A stretch of 64,000 nt of DNA, from NCBI GenBank assembly GCA_028274465.1, contig CM051456.1, positions 6,325,545 to 6,389,544 of the forward strand. Direction: 5' to 3'. Under the pieces are notes generated by a model, which worked only from the letters and a program-made list of their open reading frames with translations, was not told the DNA's origin and searched no databases. The translations under genes were made by a program, and so were the position numbers. Positions 46,433-58,699 of this stretch are shown piece by piece. Within the stretch, counting starts at the first letter, position 1. Each line of letters begins with the position of its first letter. Origin of the DNA: Plantago ovata. Taxonomy: Eukaryota; Streptophyta; Magnoliopsida; Lamiales; Plantaginaceae.

Positions 46433-47909
46433 TTCATCCATTATTCATTTGTATAATATATAAAATCTTGTTTTATATGTCAAAATATGAATGAAAAACT
46501 TTACTATTTTCACTTTCGCATGGAAATAAACAAGTCAAATAAGCAAATATTCACGCAAAATATCTCTCGACTTTCACATGGAAAAGTGTACAAATTGGGG
46601 ATTTGCAAGTTGTTATTACCAAGTACTATAAGTTGAGTACCTTGGACCTGTTAAATTCAAATCAACAACTTGTGGAGTTGTGGTGCATAAAAGTTAACCA
46701 GATGCTTAAATTTTAAAACTAATTGTGGAGAAACTGTAGACGCACTATTGAAAGTTGAAAGTTAGGAGGAGGGAAGGTAATTGGGAAAATCTGACACACA
46801 AAAAAGGACCAATATGCTGTGCTGCTGCTAGCTGGGCAATTGAAGTGAACCCATCATAATCGCCCTTCTTTATTTATTCGCTATTCCATACAAACTGCTA
46901 ATCTCTCTGCCCTGCCTTCTTTTTTCAACTTTCACGACATCATAATACAATTTCTATGCTTAAAGCTCAAGAGTTACTCATAATGTTATGACACATAAAA
47001 GAAGCAAACATTAATAACGAATGTTGTCAATTTTAGGTTTTGGAGCAATGGATTCGGATTATAAATAATTTTATGATTTGGACTAAGGTGAATTCTAAAA
47101 TGATTCTCGATCTTAAAATCAACTCGACTCCAACATTGAATCATGTTGGACTCAATATTGAGCCATTTAGATTCAATATTGAATACTTATTGAGCTATAG
47201 GTGGAAATTTTTATTTGCGAAAAATAATTATTCAAAACAAATGAAAAACAAAATATTCATAGCCTTCATTTGTTTTTGCTTAACATAAGTTTCAACTCTC
47301 TTGAGATCTTTGAAAAAGTATCAAGATCGTGCTTCGGTACTTCGTCATTGTACGTACGAATCATGCGTACTCCAGAGAAATCTGGCACAAAAATGGGGGA
47401 TTGGTCGTGTTCTTGCATGAGAACAACAAAAGAATTAATGTCTAGTGACAAAAAACGTCGGAAAATCATCTTCATTCAACAACTGAAAAATACATCGAAT
47501 CGTAAAATATTGAGTAGTGACATGCAATAATGTTGATGAGAAGGGCACATATATATATTTTTTTGGAATTTATTTTGCATTAAAAAAATTAATCAACATA
47601 TAATATAATATTTAAATATTTATTTACCTATGAACATATTAAATGTTATTCTTAAGTTAAATATAATTGTTATGTTGATTTGGCCATCCATGAATAGCTT
47701 GTTATCAATCTCGATGGTTCAAAGCTCACGAGTATTTTAACTACCATATAATTTTAAAGCTAGACAGATGTCGTGTTTGAGATTGAATCGGCTGCTATGA
47801 AACAACCAGACGCTCGATAAGACCCATGCTCAATATGAGTCGGCTCATTAATACCCCTACTTTTGAGACTGCCCTTGATTGATGGAGCGCTTGCTAATTT
47901 GCTAATTTA
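46433..47909. other. Intergenic
   Basis: AT-rich, no gene supported. Opposing 60-90-codon frames around 47040-47530 overlap one another and show no domain. Confidence 0.45.
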
Positions 47910-48400
47910 GAGCCTTCCTTATAGTTTGGGATTTAAATGAGATTATAAATATAAAAACCCCAATAATAACCTCTTCTAAATTGAAGCCTCCAATGGTTTG
48001 TGACTTAATTGAGGCTTATTTGTGGGGCCCATGTACCACATTAGTAGACTATGTTTTCCTCGTCTGAAAATTGGTTATTTTAAGTGCAGTTCAGGTCACT
48101 TTAGATCATTTCTGATGCATTAAATTCAATTGAGATGCATTAAGTTCAGTTCACTTCATATGTGTTTAATAGTATTTTACTGTATACTACAAATAAATTC
48201 AGTTCAACTCAGATTCAATAAATTCAATTCAGTTCAGTTTTATTCAGACGAAGAGAACGGAACCTTACTCCATTAACCAATCAAATAAAGAATAAAGGGT
48301 AATTATAGTACCCCCAAAATGTCTCAATTGGAGACATTTTTGGGTTTAATTTGGACTTTAAACACTAAAAAAGCCCAAAAAATCTCTGTAAGAAGTGATC
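47910..48400. mobile_element. MITE related to the one at 32523-33115, carrying a nested Tourist MITE
   Basis: Left end GAGCCTTCCTTATAGTTTGG. The reverse complement of the right end is GATCACTTCTTACAGAGATT. Subterminal TTAATTGAGGCTTATT matches the element in the ruined hydrolase. Its middle is split by the element at 48044-48264. Confidence 0.55.
48044..48264. mobile_element. Tourist-like MITE, nested
   Basis: The right end, reverse-complemented, is GGTTCCGTTCTCTTCGTCTG. The left end has ACTATGTTTTCCTCGTCTG. TTA lies at 48041-48043 and 48265-48267. Same CAGTTCAG-rich family as 46234-46429. Confidence 0.75.
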
Positions 48401-48849
48401 TTGGATGCATTGAAATGAGCTTTGCATCAATGTATCCAAAAAGGTAAATGTCTAATTTGACTTGAACAAATATTTGAACTGCTGTATTTATTTATTTTTT
48501 CAATAATAAAACTTATTATTTAATAAATTAAAACAAATATACGAAATGGCAGTGTATCAGCGGTACACTCTACTTCATCACCAAACTGAACTTCAAACCT
48601 TATTACAATTCTATATGGATCATCATCACACACCATTTTGGGAGATTGTCATTTCCTACAAACAACTACCATGGGAGTTGGTGTTACATCATATGATTAG
48701 AATGAGAACTGGGACTTGGGAGTTGGGAGGGAGTGTGATTTTACCACGATTGGTCAAGTTAGACGAAATGTTCTATCATTGGAGAAAATCTCGCCACCAC
48801 CATTGTACCTCTAGTAGAAAGTGATTTAAAATAGATTAAACTAGTAAAT
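48401..48849. other. Intergenic with one unplaced ORF
   Basis: A 92-codon plus-strand frame at 48546-48824 starts MAVYQRYTLLHHQ. I do not recognise it; it lacks domain features and lies among mobile elements, so I do not call a gene. Confidence 0.35.
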
Positions 48850-50160
48850 AACCCGTCGAGTTTCGACGGGGAATAGTAAATTTACAAATAATAACAACCC
48901 GTCGAGTTTCCAACGCAATTAGTGTTTTATAGTATTATGGAATAGCGTCGTAAACCGAGGTTAGTGTTTTAAAATATTGCGGAATACCCGTCAAATATAG
49001 TTCAAGTATTGCCAAATAGACATGTCAAATGCAGTTAATGTTCTAAAGTAATGTGAATAGACCCGTCGAACGCAATTAGTATTCTAAAGTATTGTGCAAC
49101 AGACCAGTAGAAAATAGTTAGTGTTCTAAAATATTGTGAAATAGACTTGTCGGTCACAGTTAGTGTTCTAAAGTATTGGCGAATAAACCCGTCGAACGTA
49201 TCTCGAGTATTGCGAGATAGAGCTGTTGGCCGCATCTAATGTTCTAAAGTTCGTGTTTTAAAGTATTAGTGAATAGATCCGTTGAACACAATTAATGTTT
49301 TAAAGTATTGTAGGCCTGTCAAACGCAATTAGTGTTTTAAACTATTGTGGAATATCCCCGTCAACCGCAATTAGTGGTCTAAAGTATTGCGGAATACCAT
49401 CAGATGTAGTTCAAGCATTGTCGAATAGACCCGTCAAACGCAATTAATGTTTTAAAGTATTGCGAATAAATTTAGTGTTCTAATGTACTGTGCAATAGAC
49501 CTATCGAACACAATTAGTGTACTAAAGTATTGTATCATAAATCCGTTGACCACGGTTAGTGTTCCAAAGTATTGTGGAGTAGACCCGTCGAACATATTTA
49601 ATTAGTGTTCTAAGTATTGCGGACAGATCCACCAACTGAATTTAGTGTTCTAAAGTTTGTGTTTAATGCATTATCGAAAAGACCCACCGGACACAATTAA
49701 TGTTCTAAAGTAGTGCGGAATTGATCCGTCAAATGCAATTAGTGTCCTAAAGTATTGTGAATAGGACCGCCGACCGCAGTTAGTGTTATAATGTAGTGCC
49801 AAATAGACCCGTCAAACGCAATTAGTGTTATAATGTATTGCGGAATAGACCCGTCAATCACGGTTAGTGGTATGAAGTTTAATTTGAGAAATAAACCCAA
49901 ATACAGTTCGTGATTCAAAGAATTATCGAATAGACCCGCTGAACATAATAGTGTTCTACAGTATTGTGAATAGACTCGTCGGGTACAGTTTGTGTTCTTA
50001 GGTATTGAGGAAGAGACTAACCAAATGCAAATAGTATTCTAAAGTATTGTGGAATAGACCTGTCGAACGCATTTAGTGTTCTTATAAAGTATTGCAAAAG
50101 AGACATGTCGAACGTAATTAATTAATATTCGGAATTATTGTGAAATAGACACTTTACTAT
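48850..50160. repeat. Minisatellite with about 43-bp unit
   Basis: Roughly 30 diverged tandem copies of a unit like AATAGACCCGTCGAACGCAA followed by TTAGTGTTCTAAAGTATTGTGG. Unit length drifts between about 38 and 50 bases. The array begins at an AACCCGTCGAGTTTCGACGGG hairpin-like motif, a type of sequence found near termini of plant non-autonomous elements. Confidence 0.9.
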
Positions 50161-50751
50161 GTGAAAAACATTCGACCAATCAAAATGGACATAAAGTGAA
50201 GTTGAAAATGCCATGTGGTTGAAGGAAGAAGTATGAAAACTTCCTCCTTTGTAGAAAATATACATATTTGGGTTACGAATTACATAATGATAAATAATGT
50301 TTTAAATTTTAATATAGAAGAAAATGTTAGAAAAAATGTTAAAATTATCTTGTGGGAGATTGGGATGTTAATAAATCATCATATCCTAAACCCAAAATCC
50401 GTATTAACCGGCCGAGCCCAACCCTATTACCCTAGAACAATTTTTTTATGGAGGAAGTTTAATATTCTCCTTTAATAGATATACAAATATATTAATATAA
50501 ATTTTAAATACTTTTCGTACTAAATAATATTAAAATGATTCATACAAAAAACTAAAATTATTGAAAAATAATTATACAAATAAAATATTTTGGAGAAAAA
50601 AATGTGTGAAGAAAAATAACTGAACTTTGTAATATATAAAATTATATGTTAAGTGCATAGATACAATAAATAAATTTGAAGATACAATATTATAGCCGAC
50701 CTGTCTATGGCGGGTAAGTTGAATAATTAACTGCGACGGGTGAATATTTTA
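50161..50751. other. AT-rich spacer between repeat arrays
   Basis: No gene. Contains paired motifs AACTTCCTCCTTT (about 50239) and GGAGGAAGTTTAATATTCTCC (about 50452) that could form a hairpin. Confidence 0.4.
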
Positions 50752-51163
50752 CCGAGTTTGTGACTCAACACTTTGAGGATATAATAGACTTCAAAAACAA
50801 ATTCCACAATCTACGTGATCTCTATTTTTAACATAGAAAAATTATTTACTTGCATAATTTCTTTAATTCAATCTTTCTAGATTTTTATATAAATGTTTTT
50901 ACAAATATCAAAACTAAATTACTTTTAGTATACATATTTCATAATAATGCCAAATAGCCGAGTTTGTGACTCCGCACTCTGAGGATATAGTAGACTTAAA
51001 AAAACAATCCACAATCTATGTGATCTTTATTTTTAACATAGAAAAATTATTTACTTGCACAATTTCTTTAATTCAATCTTTCTATATTTTTTATATTAAT
51101 TTTTTACAAATAGCAAAACTAAATTACTTTTAGTATCCGTGTTTCATAATAATGCCAAAGAAT
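50752..51163. repeat. Two tandem copies of a 206-bp unit
   Basis: Copy one at 50752-50957 and copy two at 50958-51163 both start CCGAGTTTGTGACTC and share AACATAGAAAAATTATTTAC and TTTCATAATAATGCCAAA. They differ by scattered substitutions. Confidence 0.88.
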
Positions 51164-51169
51164 TTTAAT

Positions 51170-51612
51170 TCATAATATATACTAAAAATTGTTTTGAACA
51201 TAATAATATCTATTTTTTAATATGTATATATTTATTTGAGAATAATGATATTAAAATAAAAATAATGAATATATATGGTGAAATGTAGAATTGTAAATTA
51301 GATTAATAGATTTAAGACATATGACAAGAATAAAATAATGGACCAATAAGAATAGAAGATTGTGGCACATGTCAAAAATAAGAGCATGAATTAATAATAT
51401 ATATTAAAAATCGTTTTGAACATAATATCTATTTTTAATTAATATGTATATTTGAGAATGATGATATTAAAATAAAATAATGAATATATATGGTGAAATG
51501 TAGAATTGTAAATTGGATGAATAGATTTAAGACATGTGGCAAGAATAAAATAATGGACCAATAAGAATAGAAGATTGTGACACATGTAAAAAATAAGAGC
51601 ATGAATTAAGGA
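51170..51612. repeat. Two tandem copies of a 210-230-bp unit
   Basis: Both copies share ATATATGGTGAAATGTAGAA, AATGGACCAATAAGAATAGA and AAATAAGAGCATGAATTAA. The second copy ends with AAGGAGAAAGCTTGAAATCT, then TTCTCCTTTAATATATAGATAG, a hairpin followed by an AT tail that recalls the 3' end of a Helitron-like element. Confidence 0.82.
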
Positions 51613-52166
51613 GAAAGCTTGAAATCTTTCTCCTTTAATATATAGATAGATGAAATATATGACTAATTATAAAACTCTTTATAATTTCAAATTTCTAGTA
51701 GTAAAGTTGAAATTCTATTAAACATCTTAATTGAACTATAGTCCGCTCTAGTCTTCTCATGGTAGATTTGACTTTATAGTAACCACTAATGCCCCCTCCA
51801 TGTACACCATAACACTAAAGTTTCATTTGATCATATATCTAAAACATTGTATACATGCATTAATTGAAAGGCCAAGTTGTGTCCAATCGCATTTCGGTCA
51901 CTCTTTTTTCTTCTCTTCCTATAACATTGTATACATGCATTAGGTTTGACGGAATTGGGAGTACGTAGTAGTGTCGTACATTAAGATTAGTGGTAGTGTA
52001 TTAATAATAGAACAAGGACCGAAATATCGATGGATAGATGTTAGAGTGAGAAGAACAATTATGAGGGTGCTTAATGGACCAATTTGTTGCAGGCTGTGTA
52101 AGAGAACCAACATGAACTTGTCGGTGGTTGTGTGAAGTAAAATCTCTCTCCCTGTTTATCCTTATA
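51613..52166. other. Intergenic leading into LTR-like sequence
   Basis: No gene supported. The motif ACATTGTATACATGCATTA occurs twice (about 51843 and 51922). The left LTR edge could not be found. Confidence 0.35.
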
Positions 52167-52376
52167 CCCTTCCGGTACCACCCATAGTTTCTCCTTCTTG
52201 CACATGTTCTAATTCTCCAAACCTCATAACTCTTAGACCCTTCCGGCACCACCCGTAGATTCTCCTTCTTGCACATGTTCTAATTCTCCGAACCTCATAA
52301 CTCTTAGGCACCCATGTGTAACTCCTCGGTCCGGTCCGTTAGGCCGGGGTGTTACAAGTAGTATCAGAGCCGAACT
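52167..52376 (+). mobile_element. LTR-retrotransposon fragment: 71-bp duplication, LTR 3' end and primer-binding site
   Basis: Two adjacent 71-bp copies (52167-52237 and 52238-52308) begin CCCTTCCGG and end CTCATAACTCTTAG. Downstream, CCGGGGTGTTACA ends at 52356 like an LTR 3' edge. The sequence TAGTATCAGAGCC follows at once, one base from the initiator-methionine-tRNA primer site TGGTATCAGAGCC. No coding domain follows, so the element is truncated. Confidence 0.6.
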
Positions 52377-53443
52377 ATCCGGAACTGCAGTAATATTTTG
52401 AGGACATTTTAGTTGGAACATTTTAGGCGAGTATACATAATTGTTGAAAAATACTACACTATACTAATTGTTGATAGTGGACCACGGACCACTCGTACAA
52501 AGCCCTTTTATGCTTGAGATGCCCCACCCGCAATCAAAAACAAATCACACAGTCTCTGTGTCACAGCAAAATTTGACCCGACCCATTTACTAGCTCCCCC
52601 CACCACTACACTTTTCTTCCCCCCTTTGCTTCTGTTCCATACATTTTTATTACATCTCGTATCTTTTTAGTTTTAGTTTGCTGTTGGGAGACACATACAT
52701 ACTCTACTTCCCTTTTCTTGCAAAACACAAACACTTAAAAAATTAATTAATCCATCCTCTCTCTAATAGTAGTAGTCTACTTGGTTAGTAGATCTGTCTT
52801 TTCTCTTATTGTTTGATGTTTGATTGACGATTAGTTTAATCTTCCCATTTTCATCGAATCAGTGCTGCAAATTAAATTATACTTCAATATTAAACCCCCC
52901 AATTTATGCTTCATCTCCATTCGCCAGTTTTGACGGTGGTCCACGCACTCATTCACTCACCAAGAGCTAGCTAGGTAATCAATCTTTTCTCTTCTTCTAT
53001 TCTACTCCTATGCTACTACTACCTCTCTTTATTTAGTAATTTAAAGCTTTGTTTAAGGTAGAGGATCATGCGGTACAGTGGTCCTCCTTTCTGTATTTAG
53101 TTCCTTCAAGATTCTGTCTACCTTGTAGTAGTAGTTGTTAATTAATTATTATTTGAATAATTAATTAACACATTCAGATTAAGCCACGACAAACCCTTCA
53201 ATCTATCTTTGTTTCCCATATCCCTTCTTACTTTCTCTTTTTCATATTTGGGAAAGGAATCATAATAATAATAATAATAGGGTTCAGTTTCAAGTTTCAG
53301 TTCATATGGGCATGGTGGGGTCTTGTTCATCCCCCTCTCACCCAAAATTAACATTTTACCTTTCTTGAATTCCATCTCAATTGGGTCAATATGGAGCTTG
53401 TTGTTCTTCTTGTTTAGTTTTGTATGTATAGAATTTGGTAATT

Positions 53444-53477
<34 letters not shown>

Positions 53478-53547
53478 TTATGGAGAGAAGAGATGAAGGT
53501 GGGAGGCCAAGGGGGATGCAAAATTACACTACTCAAATGCCCCCCAA
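52377..53547 (+). promoter_or_regulatory. Upstream region and probable 5' leader of the ZHD gene
   Basis: Pyrimidine-rich leader-like sequence precedes the gene. A possible donor (GCTAG|GTAATC at about 52975) and a long T tract at 53445-53475 just before the coding region would fit a 5'-UTR intron. An (AAT)n repeat lies at 53263-53278. Transcript data would be needed to fix the start of transcription. Confidence 0.4.
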
Positions 53548-54492
53548 ATGAGCCAAGATAGTCTACACCCAGTTGTGAAGTTACCTCTTGCCCCTATAGT
53601 TTCAACTCCCCTTGATAGAAGGGGAAACAATGCTGGCTCAGCTGCACCGGTTTCGACCCGCCGCGGAAGTTCCATTTTTAGCCCTACTACTCAAACCCTA
53701 GATCACCACCTCCCTCCCCCTCCCCCTCCTCCACCACCACCGCTCAAGCTCCCCAATCCAGATCCAGATCCGGTCCACCTCCCATTATCCTCCTCCGGCC
53801 CAACGAATCTCAGAAACCCCGAAGAAAATCAAAATCAAAACCAAAACCAGACAAGTAGTAGCACTACACCTCAATCCACAGCTGTGATTAGATATAGAGA
53901 ATGCCTGAAAAACCATGCGGCGAGTATGGGCGGGCACGTGGTGGACGGATGCGGAGAATTCATGCCGAACGGAGACGACGGCACAGCGGAGTCCCTACGG
54001 TGCGCCGCGTGTGATTGCCACCGCAACTTCCACCGAAAAGAAGTGGAAGACCCCAACGGTACTACTAGCCACAGCCAGCTGGCGGCAACTACTCCGTATC
54101 AGACACCTCCTCCACCTAATCATCATCATCATCATCACATATACAACAACAACGACAACAACGAGAACAACAGCAGCAAGCAGGGACGCGGGGGGAATTC
54201 GTACCCGCAAATGGTGAATTTCGGGGGTGGAGGAGGGGGTGAGTCGTCGAGCGAGGATCTGAACATGTACCAGCAGACGACCAGCGGTGGGTCGAAGAAG
54301 AGGTTCAGGACGAAGTTCAGCCAGGAGCAGAAGGATAAGATGAACGATTTCGCGGAGAGGATGGGGTGGAGGATGCAGAAGCAGAATGAAGCGGAAGTGC
54401 AGCAGTTTTGTAGTGAAGTTGGGGTCAAGAGGCAAGTGTTTAAGGTGTGGATGCATAATAATAAACAGGCCATTAAGAAGAAACAAACGTGA
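53548..54492 (+). CDS. ZHD: Zinc-finger homeodomain (ZF-HD) transcription factor
   Basis: A single exon of 314 residues, intronless like most ZHD genes. Residues about 114-168 form the ZF-HD dimerisation finger: [20 protein letters not shown], then CGEFMP, then [16 protein letters not shown], with the expected Cys/His pattern. Residues about 250-311 form the plant-specific homeodomain: [16 protein letters not shown], then the helix-3 motif [11 protein letters not shown] proline run (about 56-65), a Gln/Asn stretch, a His run (about 191-197) and a glycine run are low-complexity linkers. It should act in the nucleus as a dimer binding ATTA-type sites. Which of the ZHD subgroups it belongs to I cannot tell. 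High GC relative to flanks produces long but false antisense frames. Confidence 0.96.
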   Translation: MSQDSLHPVVKLPLAPIVSTPLDRRGNNAGSAAPVSTRRGSSIFSPTTQTLDHHLPPPPPPPPPPLKLPNPDPDPVHLPLSSSGPTNLRNPEENQNQNQNQTSSSTTPQSTAVIRYRECLKNHAASMGGHVVDGCGEFMPNGDDGTAESLRCAACDCHRNFHRKEVEDPNGTTSHSQLAATTPYQTPPPPNHHHHHHIYNNNDNNENNSSKQGRGGNSYPQMVNFGGGGGGESSSEDLNMYQQTTSGGSKKRFRTKFSQEQKDKMNDFAERMGWRMQKQNEAEVQQFCSEVGVKRQVFKVWMHNNKQAIKKKQT

Positions 54493-56615
54493 TTTCTCAG
54501 TAATTACCCAGCTTGGTAAGTGTTTTTCTTCTTGTGATCATGTTGATCATTGTGTAATTTTTTGTGATAATCTTCTTGTGTTTTTAATGCAGAAATTAAT
54601 TAAACACTTTGCTCTCTAATGCTTTTAACTAAATTGCAGGTTTAATTAGTAGTACTAGCTACTACATAAAATTACTTGCATATTGGTCTCTTCTTAATCT
54701 TTTAACTGATAATGCTAATTCTCATTACATTCTTTTTGCTTGCCTGTTGTATTGTATTGATAGATTAAAATCTCGATTTACGAATGCATATCGGATTCAT
54801 CAAAAAGAGGGATGTTTTGGAACAATTTGAAAATAAAATGAAAACGTTATGAAAATAAAAATCTTTTAAATAATTTTTCAGTTTCATTTTATTTCAATGA
54901 ACCGAAAAATGAAAAATGGAAATTTCAAACTAGGAGGAGGCATTTGTTTTTATTATTATTTTGGAAACAGTCAATATATTAAGTACTGTATTAGAATCAA
55001 AATTTCGGTGTTGATTTAATTTTGACAAAATTCGCATGGGACTTGACTTTCCTTGTTATTGCACACCATTGCTTGCTTTTGTGACAAAAAATCGCATGTA
55101 TACATCATATCATTAAATACTGTATAGGGTAAAAATGTGAAAGTCAAAGATGAAACATTCACTAAATAGTTTTTGCCATTTTAAACATGTACACTATAGT
55201 ATCATGATAAAGTATGAATAGATCATACTATATAAAAGTGAGCGAACTTGTCTGTCTGAAATTAGACTTAAAAATATATTAGGTAAATTATTTCAGTGTT
55301 TGTAGTAAGAAATGGGGATCCCAAAGCATTTTAGACAGAAGTTTAAAATAACATTTTGGGAAAATCTAATATGTAGTTATGTTTCATTCAACTAAAAAGT
55401 TCGAATTAAATTGAAATTGCTTAAAATTCCAACTAGATAATTTGAATCTTCATCAAAAAAAGAAAAATAAATAAAATACTACTAGACAATTTGAATTGAA
55501 ATGTGTTTTCCAAGTTAAACCATACAGAGCCGTAAGTTGTACAAGTTTCATACAAGAATCAAACCCTACAACTCTTCTTCTCTCTGCTCCAACTCAGGCA
55601 ACTCCATACCACTGCGCACCTTATTACTTTTTCTTATATGGCCTCCTCTCTGGTTATGCTATTTATTGGTTACTTTTATTGTTTTAGCATCTCTTTAATA
55701 ATTGTTCATTCATAAAATAACAAAATTACATCCGTTTGTTTGCTTTATGGGGATGCATAGATATTGTGTCGTACTACACGAACATAATTGAGTTTCCAGA
55801 AATTGAAAGGTGATGAGTTTTCCATAACATTATTAAAGAATTTTTGTTTAGGACTAACATTAAATTTTGGTGGACCTTGCGGGGGTATGATTTATGGGAA
55901 GAGGCGGGGACCTAAAGAGTGCAAATTCACTGACGGACACGTAAACTACCCTACAGAATTTGGTCTGAATTACCATAAAAGCTGAGACCCTTGGCAATTA
56001 CGCAGCCTTTAATTAAATGACTTTATCTACTTACTAAGTGTATTACTATTCCTATATGCACGCCTCACAAATTATCGCACTCACATTGCCACTATACCAA
56101 AAAAGTCTAGGCGCTCCCTCAGGCTTGTCGCATATATCTCCCTGCAAAGTCTTTGGTGAAACAGTCAATTACAGGTTAATAGTAATAATACCCATTTTTG
56201 CGCGAGTTGTCTCTAACATGTGTTTTAACATAGTCGAACAGTTAAAATGTAGTTAAATTACCTGACACGGTGACAAACACACAAGATGTTTCAATTGTAC
56301 AACACGACTCTTTGATACTTTTATGTGTTGTTTGTTTTATCGTAGTACATCGAACACATAAAACACATTATACAAATATTTAGCCCGGATTCAACTAGAA
56401 ACTACGTAAGCAGTAGGCGTAACATAACGACATAACGTTCCTAGACCTTCAGCTGCAGACTAGAGTAGTACACATGAGTTTTCAAAAACTACCAAGAGTC
56501 TAGCTAATCTATGTTACGAACCGCATTGAAATCCACAAGATTCCGAGCTGCTGAGAACCTGGAAAAACGACCAAGGTTCATAAAGTACATAGTACCAAAA
56601 CTAGAAGCCCTCTGC
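54493..56615. other. Intergenic
   Basis: Contains the ZHD 3' UTR on the left. A 65-codon plus frame at 55788-55985 and a 63-codon frame at 55496 are unrecognised and unsupported. Otherwise AT-rich with no repeat ends noted. Confidence 0.45.
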
Positions 56616-58533
56616 TCACTCTGCAGATTCCGTTTCCATGTATGCTCCAAGTTTGCCTGTAGCTTCAGAAGCCCTCTCCTTGGCTGCTTCATATCTCTGC
56701 TTGGCTGGTTCCGACATTGTATCACAAGCTGACACGTACGCCTCGTGTAAACTTGATACTGCATCCTCATAGCTCTCATAAGCTTCATCTTTCCCACTTG
56801 AAACTTTACCCGCCATCATATCTCTACAATTCTTAGCCTTGCCCACCATGCTTTCTCTTGCTTCGGTCACCATGTCAGTAGCCATTTTAATATTTTCGCT
56901 CGCTTTATTGTATGTAGTATCATAAGCATCAGAAGCCTTGTCTTTAGCACCACTAGCCTTTTCGGAAGCCCAATTGATCGCTTCACTTTCTTGATCCGAG
57001 CCTGAATCATTAATACTCTTAGTGTCTTGAGCATTTTTGCTGAATTTCTTTATACCTTCTTCTCCGATTGAGGAGGCTGCATTAACCGCACCAGAGGCCT
57101 TTTCATGTGCAAATTCATAAGCGTTTTGGCCTTTGTCTTTTATCTTGCTTGCAAAATTCACAGTCAGATTATACGCTTGGTCCATTGCAGGACTGGACTT
57201 CCCCGAAGCGTAGGCATAGGTCTCGTAGCCTTTATCTTTTGCTGCATCTTTGGCCTGGCCTGCCATTTGAGAAACAGATCCATAGGAATCGGTTGCCTTA
57301 TCAGTTGCAGTTTGCTTCGCATGGGCAGCTCTATCATAAGCCGAGTTCATTGCGTCACTCGCCTTTTCAGACGCATAGTTTCTTGCTTCACCTAGTTCCT
57401 CCGTTGTCTTCCCTGCCACATCATTTGCAGTTTGCTTCACATGATGAGCTTTATCAGATGCCATGTTCACCGCTTCATTCGCCGTTTCGGATGCATAGCT
57501 CTTCGCATCACCTAGTTTCTCTGATGTTTTACCGGTAAGCTCATTTGCAGTTTGCTTGGCATTATAAGCTTGATTAGATGCCATGTTCATGGCTTTGTTC
57601 GTCATTTCTGATGTGTAACTCTTGGCTTCGTCGAGTTTGTGGTGTGTGTTTCCGTCTTCCTCAGAAGCATACTTTGAGGTCTCTGCAAGAAAATGTCAAT
57701 GAGAACATAAAATGAACTGTGATACTTTTTTCTTTTCCCGGTTGTAAGTTAAGCTAAACACTACCGCACCAAATGCAGAGGTATTCAAATTAACAATGTG
57801 GAGTTTTAGGCAATACCTGGAGTTCTGTCAATGAACTTTTGTCCAGCAGCTTCAGCACTGGCTGAACTCATCCGAAGACCCCTTCAAGCAAAAGCACAGA
57901 TCATCACTAGCTATAACTTGGTTGATAACCAAATCAATGTAGGTATATTTGGGTTGAAAATTTTTTCCCTTCGAACCTTTAATTTTGACACCACAAACCA
58001 CAATCCAAAAATTGATATCACTCCTAAAAACTAAAGTAGGGTACCTAGCAATGCCAGCATAATATAATACTTTGACTTGACAATGTGGCTACAAAATTAC
58101 CACTTCAAGTTTTGGCCCTGAAATCTCGTATAATAATCAAGTATATGTATGTATATGTAATTTCGTCCCTGAATTAAATTCGATTCCTGGTCTGCCCTGT
58201 ATGATCTAAGGCTTCACTACTAAATCCTTATTACAAAAGGAGCAATCAGCATAATGATGAATTTGGTAATTAATATAGTACTCCACTAGCTAGCATATAT
58301 ATATATATATATATGAGACACAAAATTGCATAGTAGGAGTACTATATATGATGAAAGAAGGTAACATACTGGGAGACCTTGTGAAGAGCCGAATCAACCC
58401 AAGAATTGGCACGCTCCATGGCCTCCTGCATAGCTTCTCGCTCTGCCGGTCCGTCCAACCGGCACCACCCTACTGACGCCGCAAGGCACAACAGCAAAGC
58501 CACCGACATAATTTTCTTCACCGCCATTTTCAT
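56616..58533 (-). CDS. Secreted LEA-type protein
   Basis: Three exons: 58370-58533, 57817-57881 and 56616-57682, in frame, giving 431 residues. The first about 24 residues are a signal peptide (basic start, then VALLLCLAASVGWC). From residue about 75 the protein is a long series of 11-mer-like amphipathic helical repeats rich in Ala, Lys, Glu and Asp: variants of ASDKAHHVKQTAND, KTSEKLGDAKSYASE and KASGAKDKASDAYD. This is the pattern of LEA group 3 (LEA_4) proteins, which are disordered in water and form helices on drying or at membranes. The signal peptide would send it to the endomembrane system or cell wall, unusual but not unknown for LEA_4. The promoter has an ABRE and an RY element. No lesion seen. 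Confidence 0.88.
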
Positions 58534-58638
58534 CTCGTTTTCCTTGTTATTTCAAAAGTTGTTAACTTGATGGATATATTTAGTGGGGCAGGCAGGCCGA
58601 GACGGTGGACTTGGGTTGCTCATGTATAAAGAGATGAA

Positions 58639-58690
58639 ACGTGGCAGTTTGCATGAGGACGAGGATTAATGTTGTCTATCCACGTACCGT
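58639..58690 (-). promoter_or_regulatory. ABRE and RY motifs upstream of the LEA gene
   Basis: ACGTGGC at 58639-58645 is an ABRE core. On the gene strand CATGCAAA (plus 58648-58655) is an RY element bound by ABI3/FUS3-type factors. A further ACGT core is at about 58682. They lie 105-155 bp upstream of the start codon, the standard arrangement of seed-maturation genes. Confidence 0.6.
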
Positions 58691-58699
58691 TTCGTTCTT

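Noticed and set aside
48546..48824. 92-codon plus-strand frame
   Set aside because: Unrecognised, without start context or neighbours; lies between repeats.
48850..50160. Array of short repeats that could suggest a CRISPR
   Set aside because: Repeats and intervening bases both drift, there are no constant spacers or cas genes, and the host is a plant.
53995..54486. 163- and 112-codon antisense frames opposite the ZHD gene
   Set aside because: Shadows of the GC-rich coding strand; the sense protein has clear zinc-finger and homeodomain motifs.
55788..55985. 65-codon plus-strand frame with Gly/Cys residues
   Set aside because: Too short and unrecognised; no exon partners.
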